Part shown: piece by piece, positions 7,038 to 13,890 of the stretch
Numbering within the stretch: position 1 is the stretch's first letter
Layout of the letters: the number at the start of each line of letters is the position of its first letter
Source of the DNA: Bacteroidales bacterium UBA1253
Lineage (GTDB): Bacteria; Bacteroidota; Bacteroidia; Bacteroidales; Paludibacteraceae
Direction: 5' to 3'
DNA: 20,767 bases
Assembly: GCA_002308815.1 (NCBI GenBank)
Contig: DBVX01000004.1
Coordinates: 7,653-28,419, forward strand
Position numbers and translations under genes: made by a program
Notes under the pieces: model-generated
What the model was told of the DNA's origin: nothing
Database searches by the model: none
Seen by the model: the letters and a program-made list of their open reading frames with translations, nothing else

Positions 7038-8327
7038 ATGGTAGTAAAAGACTATAAACCCCGTGTTTGCGATGCCGAACTACAAGAACAATTGGAGGCT
7101 TCGGGCGCAGTGTTAATAGAAGGTGCAAAGTGGTGCGGCAAGACCTATACGGCACGCAACGCTGCTGCAAGCGCCTTGTTTATGCAAGACCGAGACCAAT
7201 CAAAACGGTACAAACAAATAGCGGCGAATACGCCTTCTTTGTTGCTTGAAGGGGCGACTCCGCGATTGATTGACGAATGGGAGGAAGCCCCCGTATTGTG
7301 GGATGCAGTGCGTTTTGCTGTTGATATGCGCGGTGAGGTCGGACAATTCATTCTGACCGGCTCGGCAGTACCAAAAGATGACAAAACAGCGGATGAAGAC
7401 GAGAAAAGGATGCACTCGGGGGTCGGCAGAATCGCACTCTTGCGAATGCGCACGATGTCGCTGTGGGAGTCCTGCGAATCAAACGGTATGGTAAGTCTCC
7501 GCGCGTTATTTGACAGTCAGCCGCAAGTCGCTGCACAATCTGACTTGACGATAGAGCGGCTTGCATACGCCATCTGCCGTGGCGGATGGCCGGCAAGTGT
7601 CAGACTCAAAGAACGGGCGGCACTGAAAACCGCTCGCAACTATGTGGAGGAGGTGATAAATTTTGATGTCCATCGCGTGGATGGCGTGGAAAAGAATCCG
7701 CTTCGTGTGCGGAAACTGCTGGAGTCCTATGCACGCAACATATCCACCATGGCTTCTAATGAGACCATCATGGCTGATATCCGTGCCACTGACCAAACTA
7801 TTGCGGCAAACACCTTTGCCACTTACATGACCGCTCTCAGGCGTATCTTTATTATAGACGATGTGCCTGCATGGTCTCCTGCCTTGCGCTCAAAAACCAC
7901 AATACGGACAGCACCCAAACGGCACTTTGTGGATCCGAGCATAGCGGCTGCACTGATGCGCATAAGTCCTTTGGGATTGCAAAAAGACTTTAACACTTTC
8001 GGGTTCTTGTTTGAAGACCTTTGCGCCCGTGACCTGCGGGTGTATGCACAGGCAAATGACGGTGATGTATATCATTATCATGACAAGAAAGATCTGGAGT
8101 GCGACCTTGTCGTGGCGCTGCGTGACGGTCGTTGGGCTGCTGTGGAGGTAAAAACGGGAATACACGAAGAGAATGAGGCTGCTAAACATCTGCTTGCCTT
8201 GGCGAATGACATTGATGAACAAAAAATGACCAAACCGTCTTTCCTGATGATTCTTACCGGCGGGCAGTATGCATACCGCCGTGCAGATGGTGTATACGTT
8301 ATTCCTGTCGGCTGCCTCAAACCATAA
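7038..8327 (+). CDS. ATP-binding protein, AAA_14 + DUF4143 family
   Basis: A 429-residue P-loop ATPase of the widespread AAA_14/DUF4143 type. Walker A is GAKWCGKT (29-36), the Walker B-like strand is RLIDEWEEAP (76-85) and a sensor-like FILTGSA is at 104-110. Then come GVGRIALLRMRTMSLWES (128-145) and GGWPAS (182-187), typical of the family. The C-terminal DUF4143 region carries FLFEDLCARDLRVYA, DLECDLVV and WAAVEVKTG. The pattern E326, D356, E370-x-K372 resembles a PD-(D/E)XK nuclease core. The family is common in Bacteroidales and archaea. Its function is not established, though toxin-like, defence or DNA-processing roles have been suggested. It lies between the WYL regulator and rmuC with its own promoter and a 23-bp repeat array. 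Confidence 0.85.
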   Translation: MVVKDYKPRVCDAELQEQLEASGAVLIEGAKWCGKTYTARNAAASALFMQDRDQSKRYKQIAANTPSLLLEGATPRLIDEWEEAPVLWDAVRFAVDMRGEVGQFILTGSAVPKDDKTADEDEKRMHSGVGRIALLRMRTMSLWESCESNGMVSLRALFDSQPQVAAQSDLTIERLAYAICRGGWPASVRLKERAALKTARNYVEEVINFDVHRVDGVEKNPLRVRKLLESYARNISTMASNETIMADIRATDQTIAANTFATYMTALRRIFIIDDVPAWSPALRSKTTIRTAPKRHFVDPSIAAALMRISPLGLQKDFNTFGFLFEDLCARDLRVYAQANDGDVYHYHDKKDLECDLVVALRDGRWAAVEVKTGIHEENEAAKHLLALANDIDEQKMTKPSFLMILTGGQYAYRRADGVYVIPVGCLKP

Positions 8328-8336
8328 TTGTTTTTG

Positions 8337-8373
8337 TTGTGCAAATAGGTTGCACAATAACGCCGTACTTTTG
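8337..8373 (+). promoter_or_regulatory. Perfect inverted-repeat operator and promoter of rmuC
   Basis: TTGTGCAA (8337-8344), spacer ATAGG, TTGCACAA (8350-8357) is a perfect 8-bp palindrome. Eight nt later is TACTTTTG (8366-8373), a full -7 element; the rmuC ATG is at 8404. No TTTG is present at -33. The layout is identical to 6796-6832, so one regulator very likely binds both. Confidence 0.65.
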
Positions 8374-8403
8374 CACCGGATTTGAAAAAACAGATATTGA
8401 TCT

Positions 8404-9816
8404 ATGGAAATTTTATTGTCATTCGTATTGGGTCTTGTATTGGCCGGAGTAGTAGCCTTCTTCGTGCTACGCAGTATTAAATCCACAGCAGAGACAGCGC
8501 AGGCAAAAGCGCTGGATGATGCGGCAAAACAAGCGGAGGCTGATCACAGAGCGGCTGTTGCCAAACTGGAGTCGGACTTGGAGAACGCTCAATCTAATTT
8601 AGAGCAATCCAAGAAGGACGTGGAGAAGCATTCACAAGAGTTGCTGGATGCAAAAGAAAAGGCACATCAGGACGCTGTTGAGGCTATGGAGAAGCGCCAT
8701 ACGGAAGCCATTGAAGCGGAGCATAAGCGTTACGAGCAAGCACTTGCAACTATGAAAGAGCAGGTGCAGAATGTTACTAACCAAATGCTCAAAGACCGTC
8801 AGGCGGAGTTGCAACAGTCCAATTCGACCAGCATGAAGCAGATTGTTGATCCGCTGAAAGAGACGATAGCCAAGATGGAGACCGCTCTCAAAGAGAACAA
8901 ATCCACGCAGGAGACTTCCACCGAAGCCATCAAAGAGAAGATTGCTACGCTTGTTAATACGACGATGAAAGTGAGTGACAGTGCCGACCGGCTTAGCAAC
9001 GCTTTGACAGCGGAGAACAAGACGCAGGGCAACTGGGGTGAGCAGAAGATTGAAACGCTGCTCAAATCGATTGGCTTGGAGCGTGGTCTGGAATATGATG
9101 CGCAAGAATATCTGCGTGACGCGAATGGTAACATCATTATATCCGACGAGACCGCGCATCGGATGCAACCGGACATCATCGTACACTTGGATGAGACACG
9201 CGATTTGATTATTGACTCCAAGGTGTCACTCAATGCCTTTGTGGATTACACAAACGCCGAGGATGACCATGCACGCAACATAGCCTTGGCTGCACACATC
9301 AAGAGCGTGCGTAATCACGTCAAGGAATTGGCGAAGAAGAACTATGCTTCATACATCAAAGCGCCGCGTCAGAGTGTGGACTTTGTGATGATGTTCGTTC
9401 CGGTGGACGCAGCGCTCCAACTGGCACTTGCTTCCGATGTCACGCTGTGGCGCGAAGCGATGAACCAGGGTGTATTCATCGTAGGCGAACAGAATCTATA
9501 CGCCGCCTTGCGAGCTGTACAGGTGACGTGGACGGCTATCAAGCAGAACGCCAACAACAAGGCTATCTGTGACACCGCAGAGGAACTGCTTGGACGGGTT
9601 GGCGATCTTCTTGAACGCGTGCAGAAGATGGGCAGGAAGCTCGGCGAACTCAATACGGCTTATGATGCTGTGGTGGATAAGGCGAATAAAGGGCAGAGCG
9701 TCCTCGGTTCAGCCAACAAATTGGTTAAACTGGGTGCGAAGGTAAGTACCGTCCACCCTCTGCCTGCGGTTGAAGACAATGATGTTCTCCCACAATTACC
9801 TCCGACTATGCCGTGA
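8404..9816 (+). CDS. rmuC: RmuC-family DNA recombination protein
   Basis: A 470-residue protein with one N-terminal membrane helix (about residues 4-23) and a long Ala/Glu/Lys-rich coiled coil (about 30-140). The RmuC domain starts near GNWGEQKIETLLKSIGLERG (209-228). The nuclease-like core has PDIIVHLD (256-263) and LIIDSKVS (268-275), a D-x(n)-D-S-K pattern as in PD-(D/E)XK enzymes. VDFVMMFVPVDAAL and GVFIVGEQNLYAALRAVQVTW follow, and the C-terminal helices end near residue 445. E. coli RmuC limits recombination at inverted repeats and is thought to be a nuclease acting on DNA structures. Length is normal. Here it sits between accessory genes under the palindromic operator, which suggests recruitment into this block; it could also be an ordinary chromosomal copy. 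Confidence 0.92.
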   Translation: MEILLSFVLGLVLAGVVAFFVLRSIKSTAETAQAKALDDAAKQAEADHRAAVAKLESDLENAQSNLEQSKKDVEKHSQELLDAKEKAHQDAVEAMEKRHTEAIEAEHKRYEQALATMKEQVQNVTNQMLKDRQAELQQSNSTSMKQIVDPLKETIAKMETALKENKSTQETSTEAIKEKIATLVNTTMKVSDSADRLSNALTAENKTQGNWGEQKIETLLKSIGLERGLEYDAQEYLRDANGNIIISDETAHRMQPDIIVHLDETRDLIIDSKVSLNAFVDYTNAEDDHARNIALAAHIKSVRNHVKELAKKNYASYIKAPRQSVDFVMMFVPVDAALQLALASDVTLWREAMNQGVFIVGEQNLYAALRAVQVTWTAIKQNANNKAICDTAEELLGRVGDLLERVQKMGRKLGELNTAYDAVVDKANKGQSVLGSANKLVKLGAKVSTVHPLPAVEDNDVLPQLPPTMP

Positions 9817-9830
9817 TGTGGAATTTTTAC

Positions 9831-9866
9831 CGGTACAAATCTATACACTAAAAGCCTCTACTTTTG
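9831..9866 (+). promoter_or_regulatory. Promoter of the methylase-kinase gene, with a degenerate operator
   Basis: TACTTTTG at 9859-9866 is a full -7 element. Upstream, TACAAATCTA then TACACTA (about 9834-9850) aligns with the rmuC operator with one base deleted, matching in the CAAAT and CAC cores. The -7 element and the bases just after it (TACTTTTGCACCG) are identical to those of the rmuC promoter. Transcription from here leaves about 65 nt of leader. The operator similarity is weak and needs testing. Confidence 0.45.
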
Positions 9867-9933
9867 CACCGAATTCAAGAAAACAACAGAAAAATTTATT
9901 GATTGTTTCATCCTTTAATTTGGAGATTTGATT

Positions 9934-12309
9934 ATGGCAAAGATGTCACATACAGCCCCGCAATTGTCAGTGCACAATATTATTTTCAAATATTGTAATT
10001 ATCGACGTGCTAAAGCAGCAATAGTTGATGCGCGTATTGAACTGTTGGGCTATATCGCTCTCCAGATTTGTCCGAGCCGTTTTCATTCGTTTGAGATATT
10101 CGAAAAGGCACCGTTCCAGCACGACGTTCTGTCTGAAGAAGAGAAGAACTTCCTTCTTGACAATGCGGCTGAAGCGGTAGATATATTGTGTTCGCCAACT
10201 GAGAGCATTGGCTCTTTCAGTGAGTTCATGATGCAACCGGCAGAACTCACGCAGTTGGCCGTTGCTTCATTGAAAGGCATACCGGAAGGAACAACGGTAT
10301 ATAATCCGTTTGCTGGTATGAACTCTTACGCCGTCGCTGCTCCTCAATATCATTTCGTCGGAGAGGAGATCAACCAGCAAACTTGGGCTGCTGGTCAGGT
10401 GCGGCTCATGGTGCATGGTGTCGATGCAGATATTAAGTTGGGAGATTCTAATACCGCCCATCGAGGCGATATGTTTAAAGCCATAATCACAACTCCTCCG
10501 TTTGGATTACGCGGTGATTTGGATCAATGGGAGCGGATGTATGACATGCTTGACGATGGTGGGCGTTTGGTGATGATAGCACCGACAAGCCTAACCTTTA
10601 ACGGACGGTATAGGCGATTGTGGAAAAGATGGAGAGAGGATAGAACTCTCGCGACCATAGTACAACTTCCTTCACGCTTGTTCTTTCCTACCGATATTGC
10701 CTCCATACTTGTTGTTTTGGAGAAATGTGATCATCGTACGGTGCGTATGATAGATGCATCTACTTTGGGTACCAATAGCAAGATGCGTTCTATGACTTTA
10801 GGTACGGACAATGTGGATATGCTGACGAAATTGTTGCAAGGCGGAGATGCGCTGCTCTTCAAAGGATGCATTGATGTTCCTTTTGAGGCAATCAACCCTA
10901 CCAAGGCTATATCACCACACATATACATATCAGAACAGTCGCTTCGTTCAAAAGGGCTAAAGAACCTTATACCCTTATATTTTTTGTTGGAACCATATAG
11001 ATGCTGTTTGAGAACATTTCAAGGAGAGGTTCACGAGGTTAAGATTAAGAACCTAGCCGAAAATCTACTCGATTCGGTAAAGGATTTTGCTGACCTGCCT
11101 CCTGTTCTATCTTCGGATAAATTCCCGTTGATTCTCAATGAGAACAATATTCTACTTATTGCAACTTCCGGTCAAAATCCGAAACCAACAATTTTTCGTT
11201 ATGTGCAAGGTAGTGAACATACTGTGGTTTGTTCAAGCCATAATATCGCTGCTTTCAAGTTAAAGAGAGATGTTGATTTGGTTGGTTTGGATTATATTGT
11301 GAGCGAATTATACAAGCCTTATGTGCAAGAGCAGTTAGAAGCAGCACATGTTGGTAGATATATAGCTCATGTGGCTATAAATGATTTTTTATGGATTCGC
11401 ATCAGTGTACCCTCATTGGAGAGACATGACTCAATGGCAGAGGAACGTAGTATTACGGATTTCAAAATACAGTACCAGCAAGAACTTTTAGCCCAAACGG
11501 GAATTCAACTGCGCGAGTTGCAAGATCAGAAGCACGATCGATATGTCAAAATCATGCATCAGCGTAAGCATGCTTTAGGTCAGGTCTTGCAAGAGATCAA
11601 GCATGCCGTTAATCTTATCCAATACGCGGCGGTTAACAACGATGGTATTGTTCGTCTTACGGATATAGTATCTACACGTTCTCATAAGACCATTGATGCA
11701 GAATTACAAGGTCTTAAGTCACAGACAGAGCGGATTATCAATATGGTTGATAGTCTGACAGATGATACGGAGTTTGAAAAACCCGAAGAGGTGTCGTTAT
11801 ACGATCTGTTAGAGCAGTTCCAACGCGACCAATTGAATGATCATTATGAATTGCATATTGCATATGAGACGGAGTCTGGTTTTACAATCGATAAGTCATA
11901 CCTTGAGGAGAATGGTTTAAAGTATAGGGACTACAAGATTTCCTTTGCACCTGCTGAGTTTATCCAAGTATTGCAGAATATTGCAAGCAATGCTGTCAAA
12001 TATGGTTTTGATGAGGATGATAAACTAAATATCATTCAAATTTCAGTTTCGCCGTCACTATGGCATCCTAAATCGGCTATATCGATACGTATTGCCAATA
12101 ATGGTAAGCCGTTACCCAAGGGCATGACACCGGAGAAAGTGTTCACGCAAGGTGTTACTTCCGGCAAGGGACAAGGTCTTGGTGGATGGCACACGCGCAA
12201 TATAGTAGAATTTTATGGTGGTAATATAGAACTCGAATCACATGATGATTCAGAGTTTAAGGTTGAGTATATTATTAATCTCCCATTTATAGAAAGCTAT
12301 GAAGTATAA
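9934..12309 (+). CDS. Fusion: N6-adenine-methylase/specificity-like module + histidine-kinase-like GHKL module
   Basis: A 791-residue protein, starting at ATG 9934 with GGAGA 7 nt upstream. The first half resembles HsdM-type DNA methylases: motif I-like YNPFAGMNS (123-131), FVGEEINQQT (141-150) and GQVRLMVHG (154-162), and motif IV-like TTPPFG (186-191), where the catalytic N/D/S is Thr. Residues about 400-500 (SELYKPYVQEQL, GRYIAHVAINDFLWIRISVPSLE) resemble the end of a type I specificity domain. A coiled region follows, with a possible H-box RKHALGQVLQEI (His546). Then a GHKL ATPase: N-box QNIASNAVKYGF (Asn686), G1-like IANNGKPLP with Asn for the usual Asp, and G2 GKGQGLGGWHTRN (744-756). 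It overlaps the next gene, a receiver protein, by 11 nt. I infer a cytoplasmic DNA-sensing kinase. No membrane segment is seen. Confidence 0.8.
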   Translation: MAKMSHTAPQLSVHNIIFKYCNYRRAKAAIVDARIELLGYIALQICPSRFHSFEIFEKAPFQHDVLSEEEKNFLLDNAAEAVDILCSPTESIGSFSEFMMQPAELTQLAVASLKGIPEGTTVYNPFAGMNSYAVAAPQYHFVGEEINQQTWAAGQVRLMVHGVDADIKLGDSNTAHRGDMFKAIITTPPFGLRGDLDQWERMYDMLDDGGRLVMIAPTSLTFNGRYRRLWKRWREDRTLATIVQLPSRLFFPTDIASILVVLEKCDHRTVRMIDASTLGTNSKMRSMTLGTDNVDMLTKLLQGGDALLFKGCIDVPFEAINPTKAISPHIYISEQSLRSKGLKNLIPLYFLLEPYRCCLRTFQGEVHEVKIKNLAENLLDSVKDFADLPPVLSSDKFPLILNENNILLIATSGQNPKPTIFRYVQGSEHTVVCSSHNIAAFKLKRDVDLVGLDYIVSELYKPYVQEQLEAAHVGRYIAHVAINDFLWIRISVPSLERHDSMAEERSITDFKIQYQQELLAQTGIQLRELQDQKHDRYVKIMHQRKHALGQVLQEIKHAVNLIQYAAVNNDGIVRLTDIVSTRSHKTIDAELQGLKSQTERIINMVDSLTDDTEFEKPEEVSLYDLLEQFQRDQLNDHYELHIAYETESGFTIDKSYLEENGLKYRDYKISFAPAEFIQVLQNIASNAVKYGFDEDDKLNIIQISVSPSLWHPKSAISIRIANNGKPLPKGMTPEKVFTQGVTSGKGQGLGGWHTRNIVEFYGGNIELESHDDSEFKVEYIINLPFIESYEV

Positions 12310-13261
12310 CGTTCTGTGGATTGACAATGAGCCGAGCGATAGTTTCATGGATGATGCTTATAACAATTTTGATTTGAACATCATCAATAAAGAAAACTAC
12401 GTTGAGGGGATGGAATGGTTGGAAGAAAACCGTGAGAATTGTTATGCGGTTATATTAGATGTCAACTGTGTTGAAACAAGTTCAGTTGATGAGAGTGAGT
12501 CAATGGATGTCTTCACGGATTACCTGCCGCACGTGATTAAACTTTGTGAACGACAAGATCATTTTATTCCATGGTATGTTTATACGGCTGGCGGTTATGA
12601 AGGATATGAAACACTGAAAAGAACTATAACCGGCAAACGTGACTGGGATCCGAAGAAAGAGGATAAGTACTATCGCAAGCCCAAAGATAGCATTGAATTG
12701 TTACAAAACATCAAAACCGCTATAGTAGAAAATGCGCGATACGTGCAGAAGTATAAAGACCTCTTTGAATTATTCCCAGACCTAGAACATAAATCGAGTT
12801 TACTCCGCATTATAGAGATAGTAGAGGAAAACAAAACCTCCAATTCCAGTGCTTATAATGATATTAGAAAAATACTGGAAGCCGTAACGGACATACTAAA
12901 AATTAAAGGATTTTTTCCAGATGATCTGGATGGACTCTCTTCTGCGTCCTATTATATAAGGCAGATTTGTATAAAGGGTAGACAATTCTTAGTTCCAAGT
13001 TATATTTCCTATTGTTATACGGCTTGTGAAGATATCTGTAACGATGGAAGCCACAATGGTGGTAAGACACCAATGAAAGTAGATAAGGATACAAGTAGCT
13101 ATAAAGCTCCGTATCTCATTAGAAGTACTTTCTTTATGTTGAGTAATATAATTGTTTGGGCAAGTAAGTTATCTGCTACTGAAGATAGTATTACATATCG
13201 TAAGCAGAAAGTGGCAGAGTATAACATCCCAAAATTTGAAAGAAATAGGAAAACTGAATGA
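12299..13261 (+). CDS. Response-regulator receiver protein with HEPN/DUF4145-like C-terminus
   Basis: A 320-residue protein. The N-terminal receiver domain (about 1-145) keeps the key positions: VLWIDNEP with D9 and E11, phospho-acceptor D54 in VILDVNC, T96 in VYTAGG, and K127-P128 in YYRKPKD. Residues about 165-290 form a helical domain with YNDIRKILEAVTDIL (186-200), a central ACEDICNDGSHNGG (242-255) and IRSTFFMLSNIIVWASKL (274-291). The R-x-x-x-E helix followed by a GSH motif and a closing helix resembles DUF4145/HEPN domains, many of which are RNases or nucleic-acid effectors. The usual catalytic Arg near the His is not seen, so activity is uncertain. It overlaps the kinase-fusion gene by 11 nt, so the two are translated together, and it is the obvious phosphorelay partner. 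There is no DNA-binding output domain. The gene is clearly A+T-rich. Confidence 0.8.
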   Translation: MKYNVLWIDNEPSDSFMDDAYNNFDLNIINKENYVEGMEWLEENRENCYAVILDVNCVETSSVDESESMDVFTDYLPHVIKLCERQDHFIPWYVYTAGGYEGYETLKRTITGKRDWDPKKEDKYYRKPKDSIELLQNIKTAIVENARYVQKYKDLFELFPDLEHKSSLLRIIEIVEENKTSNSSAYNDIRKILEAVTDILKIKGFFPDDLDGLSSASYYIRQICIKGRQFLVPSYISYCYTACEDICNDGSHNGGKTPMKVDKDTSSYKAPYLIRSTFFMLSNIIVWASKLSATEDSITYRKQKVAEYNIPKFERNRKTE

Positions 13262-13271
13262 TTTCTGCATC

Positions 13272-13307
13272 TTGTGAAACAGTTTACACTTCAATCCACT
13301 ACCTTTG
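13272..13307 (+). promoter_or_regulatory. Promoter of the small acidic protein with a related operator
   Basis: TTGTGAAA (13272-13279), CAG, then TTTACACT (13283-13290) resembles the rmuC palindrome (TTGTG..AA and ..CAC cores) with one base fewer. TACCTTTG at 13300-13307 is a full -7 element, 28 nt from the start of the palindrome, versus 29 in the two strong copies. It starts within 15 nt after the receiver gene ends. Confidence 0.5.
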
Positions 13308-13353
13308 CACTATATTTAATACACATTTCTTCATCTATAAAATTTTTGATGAT

Positions 13354-13551
13354 ATGGCACTTTTTGATTTTCTCTTTGGTTCTGATGAGCATTCAAGTGA
13401 TGATGTTGAAGATTACCGCAGCGTAGCCGAAGACCGACGCTTCCGTACACAAGATTCCGGCAATTGGACCGACCGCGAAGATTGGGACTGTGGCGAACCC
13501 GACGATGATGGTATGTCCGGATTCGATATTTATGAAGATAATTATTTTTAG
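13354..13551 (+). CDS. Small, very acidic hypothetical protein (65 aa)
   Basis: Starts MALFDFLFGSDEHSSDD and ends GFDIYEDNYF. It has 21 Asp/Glu, five Arg and no Lys, giving a strong net negative charge. A short hydrophobic N-terminal helix precedes a mostly disordered acidic tail with two Trp residues in the middle. I chose the ATG at 13354 because the TACCTTTG promoter (13300-13307) lies inside the longer open frame that starts at 13258. I recognise no family; small Bacteroidales proteins with a similar (M)-x-LFDFLFG start exist but have no known function. A DNA-mimic or regulatory partner role is only a speculation from charge. It follows the receiver gene by 92 nt and carries its own operator-like promoter. 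Confidence 0.6.
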   Translation: MALFDFLFGSDEHSSDDVEDYRSVAEDRRFRTQDSGNWTDREDWDCGEPDDDGMSGFDIYEDNYF

Positions 13552-13573
13552 TTATCATTAAGTGCGCAGGCCG

Positions 13574-13672
13574 TCAGACCAGCGTGCGTCGCTTCTTGGA
13601 AATTTCAGGCATCATACCTTCCTCGGCACGCAGGCGTTGGTATTTATGCCACTGTTGGCTACACCCTTTTCC
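13574..13672 (-). pseudogene. 32-residue C-terminal remnant of an unidentified gene
   Basis: On the minus strand 32 codons run from just after a TAA (13675-13673) to a TGA at 13576-13574, reading QQWHKYQRLRAEEGMM then PEISKKRRTLV. The composition is protein-like and more G+C-rich than the flanks. There is no start codon for a complete protein, so it looks like the tail of a gene whose front was deleted. I cannot name the family. It occupies the 339-bp gap between the acidic protein and the DUF234 ATPase; the rest of that gap holds the palindromes described next. Confidence 0.3.
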
Positions 13673-13738
13673 TTATATAGATTAATGATCTGTCAGCGGC
13701 GATAAGACGATTGAGATTGCCAAGAACGTGCTACTTTT

Positions 13739-13834
13739 CACCAAATCATATTAAAAATATATAGATTTGGTGCAGAGTCATAGCAAAAACAGCCATACAC
13801 TGCACCAAATCTGCTAAAAAAATCGAGATTTGGT
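13739..13834. repeat. Doubled palindrome (ACCAAATC / GATTTGGT) upstream of the DUF234 ATPase
   Basis: ACCAAATC at 13740 and 13804 and its complement GATTTGGT at 13764 and 13827 alternate, forming two copies of the same palindromic unit, about 64 nt apart. The inner pair extends to a perfect 13-bp inverted repeat: AGATTTGGTGCAG (13763-13775) and CTGCACCAAATCT (13800-13812). The last copy lies about 20 nt upstream of the TACTTTTG element. It is probably an operator or a structured site for the ATPase gene. Confidence 0.7.
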
Positions 13835-13863
13835 TGAAACTATAGATATTTTTACTACTTTTG
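13829..13863 (+). promoter_or_regulatory. Promoter of the DUF234 ATPase gene
   Basis: TACTTTTG at 13856-13863 is a full -7 element. The nearest TTTG (13829-13832) is 23 nt upstream, longer than the usual 19-21, and lies inside the last palindrome arm. The ATG at 13891 is about 28 nt downstream. Confidence 0.5.
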
Positions 13864-13890
13864 CCGCCGTAATTCATAATACTATACAGT

